Of a DNA stretch of 64,000 nucleotides, positions 1-8,500 are shown piece by piece (position 1 is the first letter of the stretch; each line of letters begins with the position of its first letter). The stretch spans positions 3,528 to 67,527 of the forward strand of contig DATLMV010000088.1 in NCBI GenBank assembly GCA_035537095.1. The letters run 5' to 3'. The notes beneath the pieces were generated by a model. It was not told where the DNA came from and did not search any database. It saw only the letters and a list, made by a program, of their open reading frames with translations. This stretch comes from DASWNP01 sp035537095. Its GTDB lineage: Bacteria > Acidobacteriota > Blastocatellia > Pyrinomonadales > Pyrinomonadaceae. Position numbers and translations under genes: made by a program.

Positions 1-447
1 CGCAGCCACCTGCGCCGCCGGATGAATCGCCCCCGCATGCACCCGGCGCGGGTGCAACACCTCCGCAATCAAAGCGAACGCCAACTTCGGACGTGCCGCC
101 TCAATCAGACACTTGAACGCGTTCGTCTCCGTCGCTCCATGCGACGCGTTCGCATCTGTCGCTTCATGCGACGCGCTCATCTCCGTCGCATCGTGTGATG
201 CGTTTGCCGCGTTCCCTCCCGTCTGCAAAGACGCCGCCGCGCCCTCCGGCACGATCAGACAGGACGCGCCGCTCGTGCGCGCGCTCGCCAGAAGTTTCGC
301 GTCCTCGACGAAAGCAATCTCGCCCGCACGCGCGCTCGACAAGCTCGCCACACGCTCGATCAGCGTCGCGCCGTCGCCCGCCGCGACGCGCCCGCCGACC
401 AGCGCGGCCAACTCCGAGACCTTTTTTCCTGCTGCCTGCGTGCTCAT
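1..447 (-). CDS. lpxD: UDP-3-O-acylglucosamine N-acyltransferase, N-terminal part (runs off window)
   Basis: LpxD adds the second, N-linked acyl chain to the UDP-glucosamine precursor of lipid A in the cytoplasm. The 149 codons visible start MSTQAAGKKVSELAALVGG and continue with the LpxD N-terminal uridine-binding pattern (a GE-I-FVED--L segment, then a SCLIVP strand); the hexapeptide-repeat acyltransferase domain would begin beyond the window edge, where AGAIHPAAQVAA is just reached. The ATG at 447 overlaps the lpxA stop in an ATGA junction, so translation is probably coupled to lpxA. Odd point: residues of the form ASHxATxxN are repeated three times (27-bp period, 119-199) between the first domain strands, an insertion not typical of LpxD. 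The identification is by motif recall; the missing C-terminus prevents checking the catalytic histidine. Confidence 0.82.
   Translation of the reverse strand, partial: MSTQAAGKKVSELAALVGGRVAAGDGATLIERVASLSSARAGEIAFVEDAKLLASARTSGASCLIVPEGAAASLQTGGNAANASHDATEMSASHEATDANASHGATETNAFKCLIEAARPKLAFALIAEVLHPRRVHAGAIHPAAQVAA
119..199. repeat. Three in-frame 27-bp tandem repeats inside lpxD
   Basis: Three adjacent 27-bp units (119-145, 146-172, 173-199) differ at only a few positions. Read on the minus strand they encode three copies of a 9-residue ASHxATxxN unit, so the reading frame is kept. This is a minisatellite-like expansion in a linker of lpxD. Confidence 0.85.
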
Positions 448-1256
448 AGAACCGTCGTTTCTGCCAACTCTGCGGCGCGCGCGTCGCGGGGCGCGCGGGG
501 AAAGCCGCGACGTGAGCGGCGGATGAAATCTGAGAGATGCCGGACGTGTTCGTCGTCGAGTTGTTCGAGTTGGCGGATGGCTTCGGCGAGGGGGAGACGG
601 CGGCGGAAGATGAGTTGATATGCGTGCTTGAGGGCGCGGCGCGCGTCCGTGGAGAATCCGGCGCGGCGCAGGCCGACGGAGTTGAGGCCGCGCACGTGTG
701 CGGGGTTGCCGTCGGTGATGAAGAAGGGGAGCACGTCTTGAACTATCTTCGATTTGCCGCCGACCATCGCGTAGCGTCCCATACGGACGAACTGGTGTGC
801 GCCGACGTTGGACGAGAGAAAGACGTGGTCTTCTACGCGAATGTGTCCGGCGAGCGCGACGCCGTTGGCGAAGATGTTGTCGTCGCCCACTTCGCAGTTG
901 TGCGCGATGTGCGTGCCGACCATCAGGAAGTTGCGCGAGCCGACGCGCGTCGCCGACGCTTCGCCGCTCGCTCGATGAATCGTCGCGCTCTCGCGGATCA
1001 GGTTATCGTCGCCGATAATCAACGCGCTCGCTTCGCCTCTGAATTTCACGTCCTGCGGCTCGCCGCCGAGCGTGGCGTGTTCAAAGACGCGGTTGCGGCG
1101 GCCCATGCTCGTGAAGCGTTTGATGACCGCGTGCGCGCCGATTTCGCAGCCCGCGCCGATGATGACATCTTCTTCGATGACGGCGTAGGGGCCGACGCTC
1201 GTATCGCGTCCGATGTGCGCGCGGGGGCTGACGATGGCTGTCGGATGAATATTCAT
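444..1256 (-). CDS. lpxA: Acyl-ACP--UDP-N-acetylglucosamine O-acyltransferase
   Basis: LpxA performs the first step of lipid A synthesis, moving a hydroxyacyl chain from ACP to the 3-OH of UDP-GlcNAc in the cytoplasm. From the ATG at 1256 the protein is 270 residues, the normal family length; a longer frame upstream has no family-like sequence. The N-terminus is a left-handed beta-helix of hexapeptides (IHPTAIVSPRAHIG and onward). THIAHNC carries H119, the equivalent of the E. coli catalytic H125, and AVHQF-like, GG-S---QDV-PF and GL-R-GFS segments all match the family. The C-terminal helical ACP-binding part follows. The stop overlaps the lpxD start (ATGA). The usual fabZ neighbour is not in view. 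A UDP-GlcNAc acyltransferase assignment is nearly certain. Confidence 0.95.
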   Translation of the reverse strand: MNIHPTAIVSPRAHIGRDTSVGPYAVIEEDVIIGAGCEIGAHAVIKRFTSMGRRNRVFEHATLGGEPQDVKFRGEASALIIGDDNLIRESATIHRASGEASATRVGSRNFLMVGTHIAHNCEVGDDNIFANGVALAGHIRVEDHVFLSSNVGAHQFVRMGRYAMVGGKSKIVQDVLPFFITDGNPAHVRGLNSVGLRRAGFSTDARRALKHAYQLIFRRRLPLAEAIRQLEQLDDEHVRHLSDFIRRSRRGFPRAPRDARAAELAETTVL

Positions 1257-1411
1257 ACGGAGACGACGAACACGGCGCGATAGTACATGCACGCCTTTCG
1301 TCGCCGCAACCGGAATAGTGCGCGCCGGAGACGCCACGCGGCGCACGTCGAGAGACGCATGAGCCTGAGAGTCATCAACAAAACCAAGCTGCCTAGAATC
1401 AAAGCTGAATC

Positions 1412-1611
1412 AAACAGGGATGGACAGGATAGACAGGATAAGAAAACGGGGAAAAGGGAAAGGTTAAATGGGTAAAGGGGAAAAGTTACAGGGCGAAACC
1501 ATGGGAGCTAACTGCGGGCTCCGCTTGGCTTCACTTCCTCCATTTGCCCCGCTCACCTTTTACCCTTTCCCCGTCTCTTTTTATCCTGTTCATCCTGTCC
1601 ATCCCTGTTAA
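1412..1611. repeat. Long imperfect palindromic intergenic element, copy 1
   Basis: The left end reads aacagggatggacaggatag and the right end is its near reverse complement (cctgttcatcctgtccatcc, then ctgttaa). Internal to both ends are purine-rich (ggggaaaaggg type) and complementary pyrimidine-rich (tttaccctttcccc) tracts around a short core containing gagctaactgc. The whole element can fold as a long hairpin. Related copies lie at 38007-38199 and 41051-41187. It fills the space between the minus-strand nSTAND gene and lpxA. It contains no plausible gene. Its function is unknown; a role as terminator or REP-like mobile repeat is inference. Confidence 0.85.
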
Positions 1612-1659
1612 TTTCTTCAGCGCTTTTGTTAGCTGCGCTGAGTCGAAACAGCGCGGGCG

Positions 1660-4530
1660 TTATTTGCCGTCGGACTCTTCCATGAAGATGCGTTGTTCGT
1701 CGGGCGTGAGATTGCGCGTGAGTCGCGCTTCGGCGGTTTCGATGAGTTGGTCGAGCGAGAGACCTTCGACGGAAGGAACTTGTCGCATCCAGATACGCGC
1801 GGAACCGTCTTCGCTGCCGGTGGCGACCATCTGGTTGTCGGGGCTGAAAGCGACGCAGTAGGAGGCCGCCGCGTGCCCGTGCAGTTCGAGGAAGGGGCGA
1901 CGCGCGGAGAAATCTTTGGCGGCTTCGGCGCGCCAGTCCCAGAGACGCGCCACGCCGTCGGCGCTCGCCGTCGCCACCAATCTGCCGTCGTCGCTGAAGG
2001 CCACGCCGCGCACCGACGTGAGCGGCCCGCGCAACACAATCGCACTATCCAGAGGTTTCGCGGCCTGCCATTCCCAGACGATGGTCGTCGCATCGTCGCT
2101 GCCCGTCACGACGTATTTTCCGTCGGGGCTGAACCTCGCGCTGTGAATCAGGTCGCGGTGTCCCTTTTCGAGTTTGAGCGGATTGTTGCGCCCCGGTTCG
2201 GCGCGCCACGTCCAGACGCGCACGAAGAGACTCTTGCCCGCGATGACGATGTGCTGCCCGTCGGGGCTGAACGCTGCGCTGTAGATGGTCGGGCCGCGAC
2301 CCTGCGCGGGCGTGGGAGAGGCGGCGGGGGTCGCGCTCCCGGACGCAGGCGAAGAACTCGTCGGCGCGGCGGCGGCGACGGGCGACGGAGTTGTCGTCTG
2401 ACTCGTCGCAGCACTCGTCGCCGGAGCGGTTGCGCGGCCCGTCGCGGGAGTGACGCCCGTGCCGGGGCTGGAAGTCGGCGTCGGGGAGGGCGTCGGGGAT
2501 TCTTTCCAGTCGGCGAAGATTATCTGCTTGAAAGGCTTTGTGCGTCCCTCCTCGGTCTGCCAGTCCCAGACGCGGACGATGCCGTCGCTGCCGCCCGTGA
2601 CGATGTACTGCCCGTCGTGGGGGCTGAAGGCGGCGGCGCGAATCTCCTGCTGCTCGACAATCGCCGCCTCGACGCGCGGCGCGCCGCGTTGCCAATCCGT
2701 CCAGACGCGCGCCGTGCCGTCCTGTCCCGCCGTGAGCACGTACTTGCCGTCGGGGCTGAACGAGACGCTGATGACGGGCCGCGTCGTCTCTTGCAGATAT
2801 GAGACGACTTCGCCCGTCGCCGCGTTCCAGACGCGCGCCTCGTTCTTGCCCGCTTCGCTCCAACCGGCGGTCGCGACGTATTTGCCGTCGGGACTGTAGG
2901 CGATGCCCCTGATGGCGATGGGCTTGTCGTGCAGCAAGAGCGTTTTGAGATGCGCGGCGAGCAGCGATTTGCGGAGCGCGCCCTCGGCCTTCGAGGTGCG
3001 TTCCGCTTTGGCCGATTCGAGCGAGAGCAGCAGACTGAGTTCCGGGTCGTGCGTCAACTGCGACTTGGCGTAGGCGGCCAACTCGCCGGAGCGGGCCGCG
3101 CGTTTGGCCCGGTCAATACCGTGCTTGACGGCGAGCACGAGCAGCACGACCATCAGCGCGACGACGCCCGACAAGACCATCACGCCGTATCGCCAACGCC
3201 TGCCCTGCCGCCGGATGAACTGCGCTCGCCAGCCGAGTATCGGCTGCGCCAGCACGTCGTGAAAGATTTCGTAGCGCGGGAGCGTGGGCTGGTTGGCGGG
3301 CGGTTCGACGACGCGCAGGATACGCGTCTGGCCGCCCGAGAGTTTGCGGAGCAGGGCTTCGAGCGCGGGTTCGGGAAAGTTGGACGAGATGGCGAGGTCG
3401 GGGAGCGTCTGCGCGATTTTCGTCCCCGAAGGCGTGACGAGATATTGCAACATGCGCGCGGCCATGCGTCTCTCCTGCGCGCTCAGTTTATCCATCACGC
3501 GGTCGAGATGCGTGCTCGCAATCTTCTTCGTGCGCCCGAGCGATTCGTATGTGTGCAGGCGCAGCGCGCGCGAGTTCGCCGCCGTCTCCTGCATCCAGAG
3601 ACGCATCATCACCATCTGCAAAAACGGCGTCTCGATGCGACCGCCCGCAGGTTGCGCGCGGTCGGCGACGACGCCTTGCGCCGGTTGCTGCTGCGTGCTA
3701 TTGCCGCCGAGAGCTAAATCGTCGAGCAGGGCCGCGACGAGTTCGGGTTCGATGGTGTAAGGCGTCTGGTCTTCGGGGAGATGGCGGTTGTGTTCTTCGA
3801 GGGGGAGGCGGATGGCCTCTCCGGCGGAGACGCGCGTGAGATGTTCGAGCCGCAGCATGTTGTTCAGGAGCGTCGGGATGCGGCCCTGAAAACGGTCGAG
3901 CTTGCTGATGCCGTCCTCGCGTATCGAAAGCAGGAAGTTGACGTTCACGTCGCGGCGATTGACGGCGCGCGCAAACTGCGCCTCGAAGCCCGCGTCGTCC
4001 TCCGGGGGCTGCGCCGGATGATAAAGAAAATACTCTTCAAACTGGTCGAGGATGAAAAAGATGGGCGCACCCAGACGCCGCGCCGCCTGTCCGAGAAATT
4101 CGTCGAGCGCGTCGCCGCTGTTCTCCTCAAGTTCGACTCTCGCTTGCGTGCTCAAGGCGAGCCGCACTTCGTCTCGCAGTTCGGCGAGAAAATCTTCGTC
4201 CTGCCACCTGCGAAAAACGACGACGACCGGGGGCGTCTGCTCGATGTCGTCGGCGTCCGGATCGTCGCCCCCGTCATCAGGTGCGACGCTCGCGGCGTTC
4301 CCGGCGGCGAGGCGCGAAGCCTTCTTCAACTGCGGGACGACGCCCGCCATCAGCACCGAACTCTTGCCGACGCCCGATGCGCCGTAGAGCACCGTGAGCG
4401 GCGAGGCGTAGAGATTCGAGATGATGATCTGCTGGTCGCGCTTGCGCCCGAAGAAGTAGCGGCTGTCCTGTTCGGTGAACGGTTGCAACCCTTGATAGGG
4501 AGATGAGCGTGGGGGAGCGTTCGTGGTCAT
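1660..4530 (-). CDS. nSTAND1-type NTPase with C-terminal WD40 propeller
   Basis: A 956-residue STAND-class signalling ATPase, the likely sensor or switch of the three-gene operon. It opens with the nSTAND1 signature SPYQGLQPF---D---FFGR, then Walker A GASGVGKSS (50-58) and Walker B IFFILD followed by QFEE (157-165); helical STAND regions reach about 435. One hydrophobic segment (448-468) could anchor it in the membrane. After a helical stretch come seven WD40 blades (FSPDGKYVxTxGxDGxxRVW type, about 540-930), enough for one propeller. A roughly 70-residue Ser/Thr/Pro/Ala linker (DNA 2290-2505) splits blades 3 and 4. ATG at 4530 has an upstream GAGGAGA and lies 21 bp after the SIR2 gene stop. 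STAND proteins oligomerise on ligand binding; the ligand here is unknown. Confidence 0.9.
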   Translation of the reverse strand: MTTNAPPRSSPYQGLQPFTEQDSRYFFGRKRDQQIIISNLYASPLTVLYGASGVGKSSVLMAGVVPQLKKASRLAAGNAASVAPDDGGDDPDADDIEQTPPVVVVFRRWQDEDFLAELRDEVRLALSTQARVELEENSGDALDEFLGQAARRLGAPIFFILDQFEEYFLYHPAQPPEDDAGFEAQFARAVNRRDVNVNFLLSIREDGISKLDRFQGRIPTLLNNMLRLEHLTRVSAGEAIRLPLEEHNRHLPEDQTPYTIEPELVAALLDDLALGGNSTQQQPAQGVVADRAQPAGGRIETPFLQMVMMRLWMQETAANSRALRLHTYESLGRTKKIASTHLDRVMDKLSAQERRMAARMLQYLVTPSGTKIAQTLPDLAISSNFPEPALEALLRKLSGGQTRILRVVEPPANQPTLPRYEIFHDVLAQPILGWRAQFIRRQGRRWRYGVMVLSGVVALMVVLLVLAVKHGIDRAKRAARSGELAAYAKSQLTHDPELSLLLSLESAKAERTSKAEGALRKSLLAAHLKTLLLHDKPIAIRGIAYSPDGKYVATAGWSEAGKNEARVWNAATGEVVSYLQETTRPVISVSFSPDGKYVLTAGQDGTARVWTDWQRGAPRVEAAIVEQQEIRAAAFSPHDGQYIVTGGSDGIVRVWDWQTEEGRTKPFKQIIFADWKESPTPSPTPTSSPGTGVTPATGRATAPATSAATSQTTTPSPVAAAAPTSSSPASGSATPAASPTPAQGRGPTIYSAAFSPDGQHIVIAGKSLFVRVWTWRAEPGRNNPLKLEKGHRDLIHSARFSPDGKYVVTGSDDATTIVWEWQAAKPLDSAIVLRGPLTSVRGVAFSDDGRLVATASADGVARLWDWRAEAAKDFSARRPFLELHGHAAASYCVAFSPDNQMVATGSEDGSARIWMRQVPSVEGLSLDQLIETAEARLTRNLTPDEQRIFMEESDGK

Positions 4531-4551
4531 CGGGCTTCTGTCTCCTCAGGG

Positions 4552-5514
4552 TCAGCCGGAATGCTCCCGCAGTCGTTTGACGAACTCGTTGATGTCCACG
4601 TCGTAGATGTTCACGTCGCGCGACTTCCACAAGTCCATCTCCAACTCCGTAGGACTAAACTGGATGGCCCACGAACGCAGGCTTCTTCTCTGGTCTTCCT
4701 CGTCCGCGCCGGAGGACGACAGGTTGGCGCGCAGGTTCTTCAAGACGACGCGCAGGTTCCAATCGTTGAGGCCGTAGCCCATGAAGAGGAAATGGTGGGT
4801 GCGGAAGTGTTGGATGAAGTGGGCCGGGACGGCGGTCTGCCCGGTCATGCGCGAGAGGAAATCAACGTAGTCTTCCTCGGTGATGACGTAGCTGTGCCAC
4901 TTGTCCTGCTGGCGGTCAATCGTGCCGTGCATCTTGTAGATGACGCTGGTCGTCTCCAAATCAATGATCAGTTGATTTGGCTGGACGACCTGCGGGTCGC
5001 TCTCGCCGTGCGGCCACCAGAGGACGGACGCCTTGCACTCTTCGCGGTCGGTCGGGTGCACGACGAGGTCGAAGGGCTTGCCCGCTTTACGGAAAGCCTG
5101 CTCGGTCAGGTCGTCGTAGTTGGTGGTGACGACGAGGACGGGGACGGTGATGTCCTGCGCGAGATAATGGTGGATGTCGCAGGGCTCGAACTCACGATTG
5201 AAGATCTCCTTGAGTTCGTCGCGGAGCACGTCGCGCCCCGTCGCTTCGACGTAATAAGAGGCGACTTTGGCGAGGTCGGGCGGCGCATCATTCGTCTTCT
5301 CCGCGCCCGCCGCGTCTTTGTCCTTCGGGAAACCGCTGTCCTTCGCCAGCAGGCGCGACAGTTCGGCCCCGCTCGGCAGGAAGGTCGAGCTTTTTTTGTC
5401 CCACGTCGCATCGGGCGTCTTCCGCATCCCGAAATTGACGCCCGCGCCGAGGAAGGGCACGACCTTCCCCTTCCTCAACAGGCTGGCGATCACTCCGTAG
5501 GGCGGTTCTGCCAT
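4552..5514 (-). CDS. SIR2-like (SIR2_2) domain protein
   Basis: A 320-residue protein that is almost entirely a SIR2-like NAD-binding fold. Visible family motifs are VVPFLGAGVN (GAG at 23-25), LVVTTNYDDL, the catalytic-type KMHG histidine segment followed by a VITEEDY helix, and FLFMGYGLNDWNL. Such domains in bacterial conflict systems usually hydrolyse NAD+ to kill or arrest the cell, and NAD+ hydrolysis is the inferred role. The chosen ATG (5514) has GGAGAGAGG just upstream; a GTG at 5538 is less well placed. It lies 76 bp after the CHAT gene and 21 bp before the nSTAND gene, so all three are probably co-transcribed. A deacetylase role is less likely because the zinc-binding cysteines of classic sirtuins are not seen. 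Confidence 0.88.
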   Translation of the reverse strand: MAEPPYGVIASLLRKGKVVPFLGAGVNFGMRKTPDATWDKKSSTFLPSGAELSRLLAKDSGFPKDKDAAGAEKTNDAPPDLAKVASYYVEATGRDVLRDELKEIFNREFEPCDIHHYLAQDITVPVLVVTTNYDDLTEQAFRKAGKPFDLVVHPTDREECKASVLWWPHGESDPQVVQPNQLIIDLETTSVIYKMHGTIDRQQDKWHSYVITEEDYVDFLSRMTGQTAVPAHFIQHFRTHHFLFMGYGLNDWNLRVVLKNLRANLSSSGADEEDQRRSLRSWAIQFSPTELEMDLWKSRDVNIYDVDINEFVKRLREHSG

Positions 5515-5590
5515 CTTCCTCTCTCCAACAGGCTCCACGGCACACGCGCAACCGAAAGCGAGCCTGTCCGACTTCCCCGGCCTTCCGGGT

Positions 5591-8500
5591 CTAACCCTTC
5601 CGCCCTTTCTTCGCGGCCCGCTTCTTCGACGACTTCGACGCCGATTTAGACGCCGATTTTGTTGCCGATTTCGTCCCCGACTTCGACGCCGCGCGACGTG
5701 CGCGCCCGGCCTTCACGCCCCGCGCCGCGTCCTCGGCGGCGACGGCGGCATTGGCGGCGGCGGTTGCCCCGCCGACGATTTCGCTCTGCCGATCCTGTTT
5801 CTTCGTGTAGAAGAACTGGAAGAAGGGATTCCCGTAATGCTGGTACGCGCCCCAAGTGGCGCGACCGTTGGAGGTGCGCGCGATTTCGAGGCGCGCGTCG
5901 CGCATCGCGTTGTGCATCGTCTTGGCCCCGTCGGGCGCTTCGGACGCGCTGCCGCCCATGTCGGTCGAACGGATGCCGAGCAGGCCGGAATAGAGCGAGA
6001 GCGCAAACTCGCGCGCGGCGAGGTCGTCCACCGGCCAAGCGGTGCAGACGAAGTTGGCGACGCCGCGCGCGAAGAACGCCTCGGCAAACGACGGCGCGAG
6101 ATTGTCGGAGCGTTCGCGCGAGCGGTCGGGCGTGATGCCGGATTCGCACGCGTTCGAGAAGACGAACTTCGGGATGCGGTCAATCCGGTTGAGTTCGTTG
6201 GCCGAGAGAATCTCCTTGTTCTTGGCGTTGAAAATCCAGCCCGAAAGCGTCGGGTCGCCGCCCCATTGATAGACGCAATGACCGGCGAAATGAAGCACGT
6301 CGTAGGAACGCACGAGCAGTTCGCGCAGGACGTTGGTGCGCGTCGCTTCGAGCGGGCCGAACAGTCGTTTGACTTCGACGCGCGAACGGTTCGCCTCCTC
6401 GACATCCTTGACGACCGCGTTGTAGCTCTCGAAGAGGTCGGCGATGGCGACGCCCTCTTCCTGCGCGCCGGGCAGGTGCGCGTCCGGCGCGGGGTCGGCG
6501 ACGACGAGCACGCGCAGGATGCGGCGCGGCGGCGGCGGCGGTTCGGGCGGCGGCGCGAAGGTAGTCCGCAACTGGCGCGTGAAGCCGCGACTCGTGCCGA
6601 GAAAGAGCGTGCCGTCGAATCCGCCGTCGCGGTCGGGCGGGGGCGAACCGGCGGGGGCGGGCGAGAGTTCCGGCTGCGCGACCATCTCCCAATGGATGCG
6701 CGCCGTCGTCGAGTCGAGCATCATCACGAGCGGCGCGGGGTTGTAGAGTTGGCGGCGCAGGTCGTCGGGCATCAACAGTTCTTCGAGGAAGCGACCGCGT
6801 TCGATTTGCATCGAGGGGTTGAGTTCTCCGGCCAGTTCGTCGTTCGCTTGCCAGACGACCTGCGGGTCAATCGCTATCTCGCGCTCGGGCACGGAGGCGA
6901 CATCGGTGATGGCTCCGAACTGGTAAGTCTTGCGCTCGGCGTCGAGCTTGAGCGTGACGCGCGTCGGCGCGGCGTTGGACTGGTCTTTGTTGGCTTCGAG
7001 CTTCGCCCAGTCCCTTCTCAGATCGGCCTGCGCTCGCGCCAGTCCTTTCTCTTTGATGGCGTCGAGTTCCGCCTTGTCCGGCGCTTTGTACTTGATAATC
7101 AGACCGAGCTTCTTCTGACGCTCGGCTTCGACCTGAATGTGACGGTTGATTTCCGGCACGCGTCGCGGGTCGTGCTCGACGAAGGTGATGCGGAGCAGGC
7201 GACGGTTGGCGTCGTACATCGAGCCGGTCAGCGCGCGCCGGATGCCGTTCATCCAGGCGGTCACGGCCTCGCGCACGGTGAGATTGCCCGCGCCCGTTCC
7301 GGTCAGCACGGTGGCGAGGTGATTCTTGTTGAGCCGCCCGAGCGCCCAGCACAGTTCGCGCACGAGGACGGTCAACTCCGGCGCGCCGAAGCGTCCGGGC
7401 TCGCCCATTCCGGCGATGGAGATGATGCGGTCAGTCCGGTTGCGGCCCTCGCGGGCGGCGCGCGGGTCGGGCATGAAGAAGGGCTGGCCGAGTTTGCCGT
7501 GGATGATGCCGCGTTCGGTGTACTGCGTCAGAATCAGGTCGGGCTTATCGTCGCCGGGAATGTCGTCGCGACCGAGCAGGGCCGCGCTGATGGCGCGGTC
7601 GAGCGCCAACTCGGCGGCGGCGGGCTGCACGCCGACGTAATGGCCGACCGAGACGGCATCCACCGGATAGTTGCCGGTCATCGTCCCGTCGCTATTGCGC
7701 GTGCGCGAACTGCGTACGCTGTCGTAATCCATCGCCTGAATGCCGTTGTGAATCAGACCGATCTCGATCTCGGCGTGTTCTATCGAAGCGTCGCTTTCAA
7801 AATTCTCGTCCTCGAATGATTGCTCCTCGCCCCTGTAGGCGAGGAAGCCGCGCGTGACCGTCTCCTCGACCTTGCGCTCTTCCGGGCTGAGTTGCTTCTC
7901 CGGCGTCAACGCCATCTCGTCCACGTCCGAGACGCTGCGCGCTTCGCCGTTGTCATCCAGATTGGCGTCGAAGACGACGGCGCGCGAAGAGACGCCGCGA
8001 GTCGCCACCATCCGTCGCAGAGAGATGCGCAGGCGGGCCTCGTCGCTCGCGTCCTGCTCGCCCTTCGCCTTGAGCAGTTCATCTTCGGTCGCCGGTTGAC
8101 CGTCGGCTGCCGCGCCGTCGCCGTCGCGTGCTCCGGCGACCCCGCGCGCGCGTCTCGCCTCCTCGCGCGCCTGCCGCAGGGTGGGCGCGAGGTCTGTCGT
8201 CTCGCCGGTTTCGAGGATGGCGTCGAGCGCGCGCAGGATTCTGCCGTTGGTGGAGAGGTTGCCGTGATCCTCTTTGATGTAATAGGTCTGGACGGTGGTC
8301 TGCGGGTCGTCGGGGTTGCTGTAGTCGTTGTCTTTGAGGAAGAGGCCGAGGCGATGCGGGACGCGCCCGTCGCCGTAGGGCGTCACGACGTAGGACTTCT
8401 CGGAGTTGAGTTTCTCCCAACCCTCCTGCCTGATGTCGCAGAAGGTCGGCTGGTCAATCCCGGCGACGTAGACGATGCGCTTGCGCTGCACGTCGCTCCG

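Noticed and set aside
119..199. Tandem repeats considered as a CRISPR array
   Set aside because: Units are contiguous with no spacers and keep the lpxD frame.
5837..7819. 660-codon open frame on the plus strand
   Set aside because: Antisense to the hydrolase-CHAT gene, Arg/Val-rich and without any recognisable domain.
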